From NCBI GenBank assembly GCA_002917075.1, contig NTMA01000049.1, positions 226,919-290,918 of the forward strand: DNA of 64,000 bases, in the 5' to 3' direction. The notes below the pieces were generated by a model. The model was not told where the DNA came from, ran no database searches, and worked only from the letters and a program-made list of their open reading frames with translations. Source of the DNA: Hawksworthiomyces lignivorus (lineage: Eukaryota > Ascomycota > Sordariomycetes > Ophiostomatales > Ophiostomataceae). Shown piece after piece: positions 55,152 through 64,000 of this stretch; the stretch's first letter is position 1, and every line of letters begins with the position of its first letter. The position numbers were made by a program, and so were the translations under genes.

Positions 55152-57146
55152 TGTGCCGTTAAGGTGCAGAAAAAGCGCGCAAGAAGTTGAGGCACAAGAG
55201 TGTTGATCAGTTCGCCTTTTTCTAATTTCCGTTGCGGCCTTCTGCAGTACTGATATAGCATGAAAGCGAACTAGATTTCTTAAATCTTCAACGGAAAAAG
55301 TGACAATATACTCAAAGCAGTGGCAACCCCATGGGGTAGAACGTCCCAAATGATCGGGATCGGCGCCGAAGTACACTAGTAGAGTTCCATTACCGCTTAG
55401 CGTTTGTCTATGGTGGCCGATAAACAGAATTATTTTGCCATAATTGTGCGAAGCTCAATTAAACAACACTAAAGTATTTTCCATTCTCCAGTGCCAAAAC
55501 GAGGCCTTTTTTTTTTAGCTGAGCTTTATCGACTTTTGTATGTATCAACTTATGTGAGTTTTGTCCACCAGGCGTATAGTATTATGGCTTGGTGTGAGAC
55601 TTACTATTGGATTTAGCGCTATCCGAAAACGACCAAGTAGGGGCAAGGTGCTGGGTGTCCTCGCGCTACAGAGGCCAGATGATACTTTTTCGAAGCAATA
55701 GGCTATCCAAAAGTCGCCCAAGTCACCTCTATTCGTCAATAGAGGATTAAGTGCTCGTTTATTTATCGGCGGAGGCTAGCGAACAAGCTGACAAGGTTTG
55801 GGCATGAAGGCTTTGAACAAGTTCTAGGGCTGCCACATTGACTTGCACACACATGTCGGTGACTTCATGTTGTTTTGTGGCCTTGCTGATGGCGACATGA
55901 CAGCATTAGCTGATTGCCTTGGCCGTCGGATCTCTTGCACCTGGCATCGGCTAAGAGCGAAGCAACGGAATAGTTGCTATCATTCGCTACCTTGGAAGAA
56001 GGTGGAGCGAAATTCTATGTGTCTAATTAAACAAAATGATGAAACTTTGTTGACACGACTGAACGCTTAAGAAGAATAAGCACAGGTAAGAACTTGTGTA
56101 GAATTATATCCAAGTCTCTCGGGCTCCGATACCGCCACGAACACGCATGTTCTAATTTGTTCTTGCCAGTATCACATACGTAGCAGGCCAACATTCCAGG
56201 TGTCAATCGCACCTTAGGGAAATAGCACTGATTAACATGCGTGTGGGTTTTTAAATGGGTTGTCTCTCGATGTGGGTGTCTAGAACGCAACTACCAAGAA
56301 CATACATGTTAGCATCGATGGAGTGTTGCAAAATAAGCAATTAATCCAATCTCGTTTACGGTGTATTTCGCTAATCAAGTTGCTCCCCTTTCTCCGCGCA
56401 ATTTCACACATCAGCTAAGCTTTTTTAGTCCGCCAAAAAGCGGAGGTATGGCGTTCAATCCTGTCTACCTACTGAGCCAAAGCTAATTATCTACGTCCGT
56501 ACAAGGCGTAATCATCTGGGTTAGAAACTGTTCCAAGCGGAGGTATATGTAAGTAATTTATAAATTAATCTATGCTGGAAAAGTAAACCCAAATTCCAGC
56601 GTACATTAAACGCTTACCTAAGAAATTTCTTCACATAAACAGATTTGCTATCGCTGCAAGACTGTATATAGTACAGAATTACCGAGCCGAATGCATCTTG
56701 AATCTCGGCGCTCGGTGACATATGCATAAATTCAAGCTAGAAACGGGGCCGAGTCTATACTACATTATGTTGCTGTATCCACATATACAGCACAGTCCAG
56801 AGGACAACTAGTAATAGTCCATAGCACAGCTTTGATCCGACGAATCATACCTCGTCTCCATCGTCTTGGATTATGCCTCTCTCGCTGAGCATATCCAATA
56901 ATATCTGCAATTACAAAAGTAAGATCCGAATATGGGTGGTTCCCTCCCAACACGGGGAAATGGGGAAAATGGGGGAAATATGGGGAATTTTTCAGTGAAC
57001 GAATATATAAGAAAGCAACCAGTCATACACCTTTGGCTTTTGTTATGTCGTCTCGACTATTACCTTATTACTTAAGTTAATTATAAATATCCGAAGACAC
57101 GATACATCTATAAAATTAATTAACACGAATATCGGACACAACAGTC
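55152..57146. other. 2-kb intergenic region, cluster edge
   Basis: Carries the MFS promoter with a palindrome at 55360-55369. Beyond about 55500 it is featureless; several short frames (for example 55843-56070 and 56027-56290) have no family features. A GGGGAAATGGGGAAAATGGG stretch lies near 56954-56990. Confidence 0.45.
55360..55369. promoter_or_regulatory. Palindrome TCGGCGCCGA
   Basis: Exact TCGGYRCCGA, 209 bp upstream of the MFS start; the following AGTACA is shared with the site at 33102. Confidence 0.6.
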
Positions 57147-59538
57147 ATGGATAATATTGAGGCAAGAGAGAAAGAAACAAGTGAACATATCAACACTGTC
57201 GCAGCGGATGTGGACGAAGACACCGAGTCACCAACGGCTCGTGGTGTTGAGATCGAAGACATTCCTAATAATTACTGGTGGTCCTTCCGTTTTCTCGGTT
57301 CAGTTTTCAGTATCATTCTGCTGGCTGTTTCTCTTTATATTAACTTTGCCTTACCTGTATGTCTCCCTCCTGAATATTCAGTGTTTCTTTGAAGATCCTT
57401 TAACTCCTAGAGTTTTCATTAATTGTTCAATAATGTAGGCAAGTTCTTTAACGGTAATTAACAATGATCTTGGTATGTATTATTTGTAAAAAAAGTAGTT
57501 TGATAATTAATATTTTACTAACTAGTTGGTTTCGAGGATATTCGCCGAGCTACATCTGGATTACGGAGGGCGCACTTGTGGTGACGTGCGTTGGCTTGCT
57601 TATCGTGGGACGCATGGGAGATATTATCGGGCGGCGCTATTTCCTTATTGTCGGCCAAGTGTTTGCTATCACTGGCTCAGTGGTCTGCGCTAAAGCGACA
57701 TCTATAAATATGCTTATTGTCGGATCTACCATCTACGGCGTTGCCTCGACTACACAGCTTACTTTCCCCTTCAGCATTCAAGAGCTTGTACCAAACAAAC
57801 ACCGGGGTATCGCCCAGGCCGTCGTGATCGCCGCTGTTATCCCGTTTGCTGGCTTCGGACCGATCATTGCGCGTGAGCTTATTGAGTATTCAGACATGGG
57901 CTGGCGGTAACTTTAGAAACAATTTCCTAGCCTGTACCTCGAGCTTGTTTATAAGGGTTATGGCTAACAGTTATTATTGTGTTACAGATGGTGTTATATG
58001 ATCAATGTTATTATTAATAGCTTCACGATGCTCTTGCTCCTCTTTTGTTACTTCCCTCCAAGCTTGAGTCAGTTACACTCTAAATTGACTTGGCAGACAG
58101 AGCTTTTGCGGCTCGACTACGGCGGTATTATTCTCTTTTCTGCGGCCACGGCGCTACTTTTAGTTGGCTTGAGTACGTTGCTTAATATAACACTAGTTAT
58201 ATGGGTTGATTTATTCTAACATTATATATACTGATTAGACTGGGGCGGCAGCACCTACTCGTGGACTGACGCTCATGTTCTTGGCCCACTTATTTTGGGA
58301 TGTGTCTTATATATAATTTTCGCATTATACGGTAAATCTTTCAGATAAGTGGTTATATATCTTAATGTCTATCTAGCTAATAGTCACTTTAGAAAACTTC
58401 ATGCCTCTATCACAGCCCCTTCTACCGATGAAAATTTTGACAAATCGCGCCTATGTAGCTCTTGTCGTCGTCGCTGGCATTGCTCAGATGGCATTTACCG
58501 CGCTTTCTATTATATGGCCACAGCAAATAGAAAACGTATATACAACAGATAACATCAAGATCGGATGGATGTCGGTACGTAAATCTTTTTTTAGCGTACC
58601 AGTGGTTTTATGATATTCTCACCCATGAACTAATATTAAACTAATGGCTTGGTTTATAGATTTCATCTGGGCTGACTCTTGCTATCAGCCAATGTATCTG
58701 TGGCCCACTCATGAAGGTATTGGGTCACATCAGGATACAACTAATTGTAGCCAATATTCTCTTGTTTGCATTCCTCGGCGGCTTGGCTGGGACGAACCAG
58801 CATACTGAGACTATGGCCGTTGTTGTACGTTTAAAAGCACAACATTATCTATACGTTCTGTTTCTCTAGTTAGTGGTTGACCCTTCTCTCTAGTTCACGG
58901 CTTTTGCAGGCTTCTCCGCAGGTTGGTCAGAAGCACTTTGTCTTGTCGGGAACGGCCTTGTCAACAAACCTGGTGACCTTGGCCTCGCTAGCGGGTTTGC
59001 TGGCTCGATCAGACAAACTGTAAGCTTAATATCGAGTATGTAGTGAATTTCTTTGTGCTTCACGCATGAATTTTCTTCTCAAAAAGGAAAAACGTTTAAT
59101 TATTTGATTTACTTAAATCTGCCTTCAATTACAGCCAGCATCTATGTCGCTATCCTACAAAACCGTATCGCCGTCAACCTCCCTAAAGATGTCTCCGCGG
59201 CTGCTGTTAACGCAGGCTTACCGTCTGATTCCGTCGCTGCAGCTGTAAACGCAGCAGCCAACGGCACGGCGGTAGCCATAGCGACCGTACCCGGAATGAA
59301 CGCGACCATTGCCGCGGCCATAACAAGCAGCGTCAAGTCGGCGTGGTCAGCAAGTTTCGCTACGGTATACTACTCATCGCTGGCGTTCGCGGGCATCGCC
59401 ATCATCGCGGCCTTCTTCACGACCAATTTTGATAAACAGATGACGAACTACGTGAGCCGGCGAATCGGCGGTACGGTGGCTATGAATATTGTGGCGGAGA
59501 AGACGATTACTAACAAGCACTTGGCCGACGAAGATTGA
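57147..59538 (+). CDS. MFS efflux pump, TRI12/DHA2 type
   Basis: Fourteen-helix drug:H+ antiporter-2 relative of the TRI12 family, about 560-590 aa in eight or nine exons. Seen: acidic N-terminus with IPNNYWWSFRFLGSVFSII, FRGYSPSYIWITEGALVV, GRMGDIIGRRYFLIVGQ (loop 2-3), FSIQELVPNKHRGIAQAVV, the family marker LSWGGSTYSWTDAHVLG across a splice, LVGNGLVNKPGDLGLASGFAGSIRQT, and a long Ala-rich stretch near the end. Small introns such as 57357-57439 are AT-rich. One junction near 57470-57530 is uncertain in phase. No cluster palindrome is near, so I do not place it in the catabolic cluster. Exported compound unknown. Confidence 0.85.
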
Positions 59539-60317
59539 ATAAATTCTCGAGACTGGAAACAGATTATGGATTGGTAGATAATAGTCTATTGATTGTAAGG
59601 TACGATACATAGGGTATAACGAATATGAAATAATACAACTCTTATAGGTGTCGTTACAAAACAATTAGCTAGTTTCTATATATCATTACCAATAATCATA
59701 ACGTGACTGTAGTCGTAGAGCATAAACACCTAGACGTATACTTTTCGTATATAAGAGGTAAATAGAACTTATCAAAGGAAAATAAAGTGTTTGGTTGAAT
59801 ATAAAAGTTAGACATTTTCATATTATTAACTTGTCTTTTAAAGTTTATTTTCTTTCTTCTTCTCGTGTCCTCTAAGTAATCATTCTAACACGGTTTAATT
59901 GTAAAACCGTTTCTATTGTAAAATATTTTGGTTATAATCGTAAACGTTATACTTAAATAATCATTCTAATAAAATATACATATTAAACCATTAGGGAATT
60001 TTTACCTCCTACTGTACCAATACCCGTGTGTATTGCATCGCTTTCTTGTATTGCGTCGCAATAAGCTCTTCTTGGACCATGCCATCCTTGTTAAATACAA
60101 CCTTGAGCCTTGCTCTCTCACACAGCTGGGTCTAACCTCTTTCTTTCTCTTCATTTAAAGCGCGATACGGCCGCGTCAAAAAAAAAAAAGGGCTTTTAAT
60201 GACCGTCGTAAGCGAACACGTTCGAACCAGAACGCGTAGAAACATTCCTATGCCGTCTCTTTCGTTATTGTTCTTCGAACTACCCACCTTGTTTTTGAAA
60301 AGATCTTTGCAAGGACG
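59539..60317. other. AT-rich intergenic region
   Basis: No gene. Strongly AT-rich to about 60000 and an A-run at 60180-60190 just before the subtelomeric pseudogene. Confidence 0.45.
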
Positions 60318-61487
60318 ATGGCCGACGTCGAGAAGCTCTTCACCCGCTTTCGGCTGCGTCTCGATGCCGAAGCGGGTGTTCTTCTTTGTTTTAACGATGG
60401 TTGTCGCTTTGCCTTAACCAACAATATCTCCCAGTTGGACAGACATCTCCGCGAAAAGCACAACGTCCCGGCCAAAGAGCGGGAAGCAATTGCTGACCAC
60501 TTGCGCGCGCGCGACAGTGCTCTGCGGGATCCTGCAGAGGCGCTCCTACGCCCGGACGGGTGTCTCTATGACCCTGACCTGCTTTTATTCGATGGTTTTT
60601 CGTGCAAGTGTCGTCGTCTTCGTACAATTAACAAACAGACAATTTCTCGACACGTGTCTGAGATGTACGAGCGAACCAGGACCGATCTTCGCGTGGGTAT
60701 AGAAGTCATGTACGACCTCGTGTATCTCCAAGTCTGGACAAAAAGCCCGAAAGAAGGGCGGTATTGGATTGTCGAACGACACGGCCGAACGATTCGGTTG
60801 GTGGACGGCGAGGAGGCCTTCACTTACCTACGGGACGTGTTTGAACGTGAGTCTAGTCGAAATACAACGTAGATGGAGCAGAGTAGCGGCAACGTAAGGA
60901 CCGGTAGCGGAGCGCCTACATTTACCGACCTTCGACCGTGGATGGATCGGACAGGTTGGGAAGCGACATATAGAAACGTCAATAAGCCGTTACTCCAATC
61001 TCTGACCGCTATGCCCTCCTTTGTGTCGCAACCTCGGGGCCGTATTCTAAGTAAAACAGAAAGTGGCACTGGCCGCGCGCAACTCGACTCAGACTTGATT
61101 AGTTCGACGGAGGACGAGCTGAAGCTCGCTGCTCTCGCAGCTGCCGTGGACTAGGTTGTAGTCAGATGCGAGCAGACGACGCGGACAACGGACAGGAACA
61201 TGCTCTGTTGGATCTACAGCGTTAAGCCGAAAACTTGTTATGAAAGGCCCTTCAGGTTTGTAGCCCATGCGTCGAGCAGGAAAAAATATGTGGCGCTCCT
61301 CAAGCGCTTTATCGCGATGGTTTTCCGCTTGTACTGCTTACCTAAGGATGTCCGCAGGAATGCGGCGGGAATCAGTTTTAAAAGGACACAGATTGAGAGT
61401 ATTGTAGCGATATGGGAGCACGATGTATGGAAGCACGATGGTGTGATGACGGCCGACTCGCCTGGAAAATGCACGGCAATTCATTAA
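60318..61487 (+). pseudogene. OrsD-like (DUF3505) C2H2 protein, subtelomeric, interrupted
   Basis: A single frame from ATG 60318 to TAA near 61485 is interrupted by two TAG codons (60870-60872 and 61152-61154); similarity continues in frame after both. The first part shows the BED/C2H2-like pattern LLCFNDGCRFALTNNISQLD with RHLREKHNV, then FSCKCRRLRTINKQTISRH with Tyr in place of the last expected His. The middle reads PWMDRTGWEATYRNVNKPLL, the third part CWIYSVKPKTCYERPF and FVAHASSRKKYVALLKRF, all typical of the fungal OrsD-like family often found near telomeres and in mobile islands. TAG for CAG and Tyr for His are both C-to-T in a CpA context, the RIP preference. An intron that removes neither stop is visible, so I call a pseudogene. 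Confidence 0.82.
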
Positions 61488-62302
61488 CTACACACTACAT
61501 TTTTATTAAGCTATTAAATGCAGAAAAATTCAGGGATTTGAACAGTATCATTTTTATTGCTGTTGCTCTTGATGCAGTCTCGTGAAAAAAGAAATAAAAT
61601 TTCAACACTCGAGCTCGAGTTCCGCTCGAGGATGAAAATTCTCGAAACATGGCCGACAAAAAACCAGATTAGCCGAAATGGTTTTTAAAGTGGAACCAGC
61701 AGGTGAAAAAGGTGAGGATGAAAATCCGACTTGACATAGACGACACAAAATCCGGATTAGGATATCAATAAGAGATGAATTGGCAGACCCCAGAAAAGGG
61801 GTATGGGTTCACGTTTTGTTTACTACCCCTTTTCGCTGGTTATGGTTTGTACGGTCTTGTTTTCTGCTTTAGTTTCACATGCCTATACATTTACGTTCAA
61901 ATTCAATGTACGGTACATGCGTACTTTTCAAGAATCTTTTCGTTTTTAGAATTTTTCTTTAATAGATTCCTATTAGTTTTAGTCTGTTGGTCTTCTATTT
62001 CTGGTTTTATTCAATGTATGGCATCTACACAAAGCCGTCGCCGACCACGCAAATACCTTACAGCCGACGTTGGTCGCTTTTGGATCCCGAGATTAGCGAG
62101 GTGTTCTGAAGTCACCAATTGCAGAAGTGTATGAAGAGGTAGGGTGAAATTTAATTAGTCCTCATAAGCACAAGGAAATAGTGTAAATCACTAGCAATGT
62201 TCCAACGTTGGACGGAAGGCACGGCGTTACATGGCTTATGCGGATAATTTCTTGAGAATCCCAATCTGTGCGCCAGTCATACACCCCGAACCTGCTTCCC
62301 TC
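61488..62302. other. Subtelomeric spacer
   Basis: A 119-codon Phe/Tyr/Leu-rich frame at 61775-62134 shows no family and is not annotated. CTCGAGCTCGAG lies near 61606. Nothing else recognised. Confidence 0.45.
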
Positions 62303-63076
62303 TCACCGCGTGGGCTTCCCCCGCTCCCAGGGTCCAAACTTCTTGTCTCCTGATTGAGGGTCATATTCCTTGCTCTGCGATAGCCGGATACGATTTTGTG
62401 TCTCGTCGTTCACTTTGTCCTTCCACGCTTTGTTAAGTCCTCGTATGTACCTCTCCCGGAGCCGTGGTAGGTACTGTACGTCGTTGGCACAATATTCTAT
62501 CAGCGCCAGATCGATTGGCCGTTTGTTAAACGCTTCGTACGAGCCGCCTTTGTCAGGATGAAATAACTCTAGGCCTTTGTCCTTGGCATTGTTCCAATTC
62601 TGTGTCCGTTCAGATGAGAGAGATGCATCATTCGTGATGCACCGCGCCAACCCGTTGACAAAGCGGCGCCTGCCGGGCGGGCGAGCTGCGTTTTCCATCA
62701 GCTGGATGTCCTCGACACCTTGGAGCCGCACGCCATAATGGCTGAAGAGCGCGTCTGAGTCGTTCCGGACGTCAAAAAATACTTTGATTGTAGTCGGAGA
62801 TTCGAGAATGGACTTGAGGGTAGCACTAGAAGGTGATTTTATCGTAAAAGCCGAGTCCTTTAGTCTGTGAATGTCGACCAGATACACACGATTTTGAGGC
62901 TGCACAAAGATGGTAATAATCGAAATGCTTCCATGTCGAGAGAGGCTTATCCCTTCTAGATCGACGTACAGGAACGGCGTGTCGATATTTGTTGGAATGC
63001 GTTGGATTTCGTCGATGAGATTCAGAGCCGACTCCTCGGAATCTACGAGTTTGTAGGAGGCGTCGTAGTTGTCCAT
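62303..63076 (-). CDS. DEDDy 3'-5' exonuclease domain protein (EXD1/Rrp6-like)
   Basis: Intact single-exon gene, 257 aa from ATG 63076, only about 0.8 kb from the telomere repeats. Exo I FLYVDLEGISLSRHG gives the first Asp and Glu, Exo II KVFFDVRNDSDALFSHYGV the second Asp, and Exo III LIEYCANDVQYLPRL the Tyr and last Asp, so all four metal ligands and the tyrosine are there. No helicase or HRDC domain. The same family in fungi includes many small proteins of unknown role; related domains process RNA or degrade DNA ends. No intron or lesion seen. Confidence 0.88.
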   Translation of the reverse strand: MDNYDASYKLVDSEESALNLIDEIQRIPTNIDTPFLYVDLEGISLSRHGSISIITIFVQPQNRVYLVDIHRLKDSAFTIKSPSSATLKSILESPTTIKVFFDVRNDSDALFSHYGVRLQGVEDIQLMENAARPPGRRRFVNGLARCITNDASLSSERTQNWNNAKDKGLELFHPDKGGSYEAFNKRPIDLALIEYCANDVQYLPRLRERYIRGLNKAWKDKVNDETQNRIRLSQSKEYDPQSGDKKFGPWERGKPTR

Positions 63077-63865
63077 GTCGTCTGGAGAGACATCAAGGCG
63101 GTGCTGCCACTGATGTTTCTCGGGCAAAGAAAGCGAAGACTGGGGGGCTTTGGTTTATATGTAGCAATTCATATCGAGGGTGTCTCTCTTTTAGGATTGC
63201 AGCTCGGAATTCCAACATGGTTGGAAAAGCAAAGTCGGATATTGCATTCTTTCGAAAGACACGACTTTGCGAGTATACAGAATTCCAATGATCGGGAGAT
63301 TATGTGGAAGTACAATAGATACGGTGGTAGCCTTCTTGATTTGTTTGAACTGAATCCCTCGCACAGAGTACGTTCCAATGTATCATTCGTCTTTTTATTT
63401 TTAATTTTAATTTTAATTTTATTATTTTATGTTTTATGTTTTATGTTTTATTTTTAAAAGAATATCAATTATTTGAAAACTTGAGAAATCAAACTACGTT
63501 TCTAGTGACTTGATTTACTACCTTGGAATTCAATGTCTCAAACCACATTGTAGGAGAGAGCTGACACCAAAACATGCTAATCATGTATTTCCAATACAGA
63601 CCAGTAGGCCTCTATTTGTGCTGTACTTCATGACTACTAGAAATAGCCATATGATTTTTCCTTGTGCCGAGGCTTATATATATCACCTCCTTCGTCGGAC
63701 TAGATATGGAATATGTGCTGTCTCAGCACTGGCCTTTCCAGCCCGACATCGAGCAACCCCAGAAACGTTTTCGTTATTTAGATTCATACCGTCTATTTAT
63801 TTAGAGATACGCAGGACGACACACATCTCAGAAATATTACTTTGTAACTAAATTACGTCTATGCG
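63077..63865. other. Telomere-proximal spacer
   Basis: AT-rich pentanucleotide and hexanucleotide-like tract (ATTTTA/ATGTTTT type) at 63396-63455. No gene with recognisable features; a 113-codon frame at 63510-63851 is unsupported. Confidence 0.5.
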
Positions 63866-64000
63866 TAGGGTTAGGTTAGGGTTAGGGTTAGGTTAGGGTT
63901 AGGGTTAGGTTAGGGTTAGGGTTAGGTTAGGGTTAGGGTTAGGTTAGGGTTAGGGTTAGGTTAGGGTTAGGGTTAGGTTAGGGTTAGGGTTAGGGTTAGG
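63866..64000 (+). repeat. Telomere, 17-nt higher-order repeat
   Basis: The chromosome's right end. From 63871 the sequence is seven perfect copies of a 17-nt unit, TTAGG-TTAGGG-TTAGGG (63871-63989), preceded by TAGGG and followed by TTAGGGTTAGG. The G-rich strand runs 5' to 3' outward, as expected. Unlike ordinary fungal TTAGGG arrays the shortened unit recurs at every third position. Confidence 0.97.

Noticed and set aside
61775..62134. 119-codon Phe/Tyr/Leu-rich frame
   Set aside because: Hydrophobic but no topology or family pattern; likely chance in subtelomeric AT-rich DNA.
1..64000. CRISPR arrays, rRNA and tRNA genes
   Set aside because: No spaced direct-repeat array or rRNA stretch was seen, and I could not recognise a cloverleaf with A and B boxes by eye; a tRNA search program would be needed to exclude tRNAs fully.

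Overview
The window is the right-hand end of a chromosome of a filamentous ascomycete (Pezizomycotina). The evidence is a G-rich TTAGGG-type telomere running off the 3' end, short introns (about 50-130 bp) with GT/AG ends and CTAAC-like branch sites, many Zn2Cys6 regulators, and decayed repeats with C-to-T (RIP-like) damage. All gene models were assembled by eye from translations and splice signals.

Layout. 0.3-3.1 kb: a broken oxoprolinase/hydantoinase gene. 3.6-14.7 kb: a Zn2Cys6 regulator, a DapA-family aldolase, an allantoate-permease-type MFS transporter, an MFS relic and an arrestin-like gene. 15.2-17.3 kb: a Mutator-like transposon with terminal inverted repeats and an 11-bp target duplication, its middle collapsed into very AT-rich DNA. 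18.4-22.0 kb: an eroded arsenic-resistance neighbourhood (ACR3 fragment, bZIP regulator, ArsH with a frameshift, arylsulfatase 3' fragment). 22.9-25.8 kb: a large Zn2Cys6 regulator. 26.6-27.1 kb: a 483-bp inverted-repeat element.

27.8-55.4 kb is the most interesting part, a probable catabolic gene cluster: Zn2Cys6 regulator, Baeyer-Villiger monooxygenase, HSL-type esterase, two acyl-CoA ligases, an AtuA (DUF1446) protein, an alpha-methylacyl-CoA racemase-like and a second family III CoA-transferase-like protein, a hotdog thioesterase, a metallo-beta-lactamase hydrolase, a short-chain dehydrogenase and an MFS importer. Eight genes form four divergent pairs. Every promoter of the structural genes holds a palindrome close to TCGGYRCCGA (CGG-N2-CCG), about 140-340 bp from the starts. 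Three enzymes end in peroxisomal PTS1 tripeptides (AKL, SKL, SHL). My inference is that an imported methyl-branched, terpenoid-like ketone is oxidised to an ester or lactone, hydrolysed, oxidised, activated to CoA, epimerised and degraded in peroxisomes. The substrate cannot be read from sequence.

57.1-59.5 kb: a TRI12-type MFS pump. 60.3-63.1 kb: a subtelomeric OrsD-like zinc-finger pseudogene and a DEDDy 3'-5' exonuclease-like gene. 63.87-64.0 kb: the telomere, a regular 17-nt higher-order repeat of two TTAGGG and one TTAGG.
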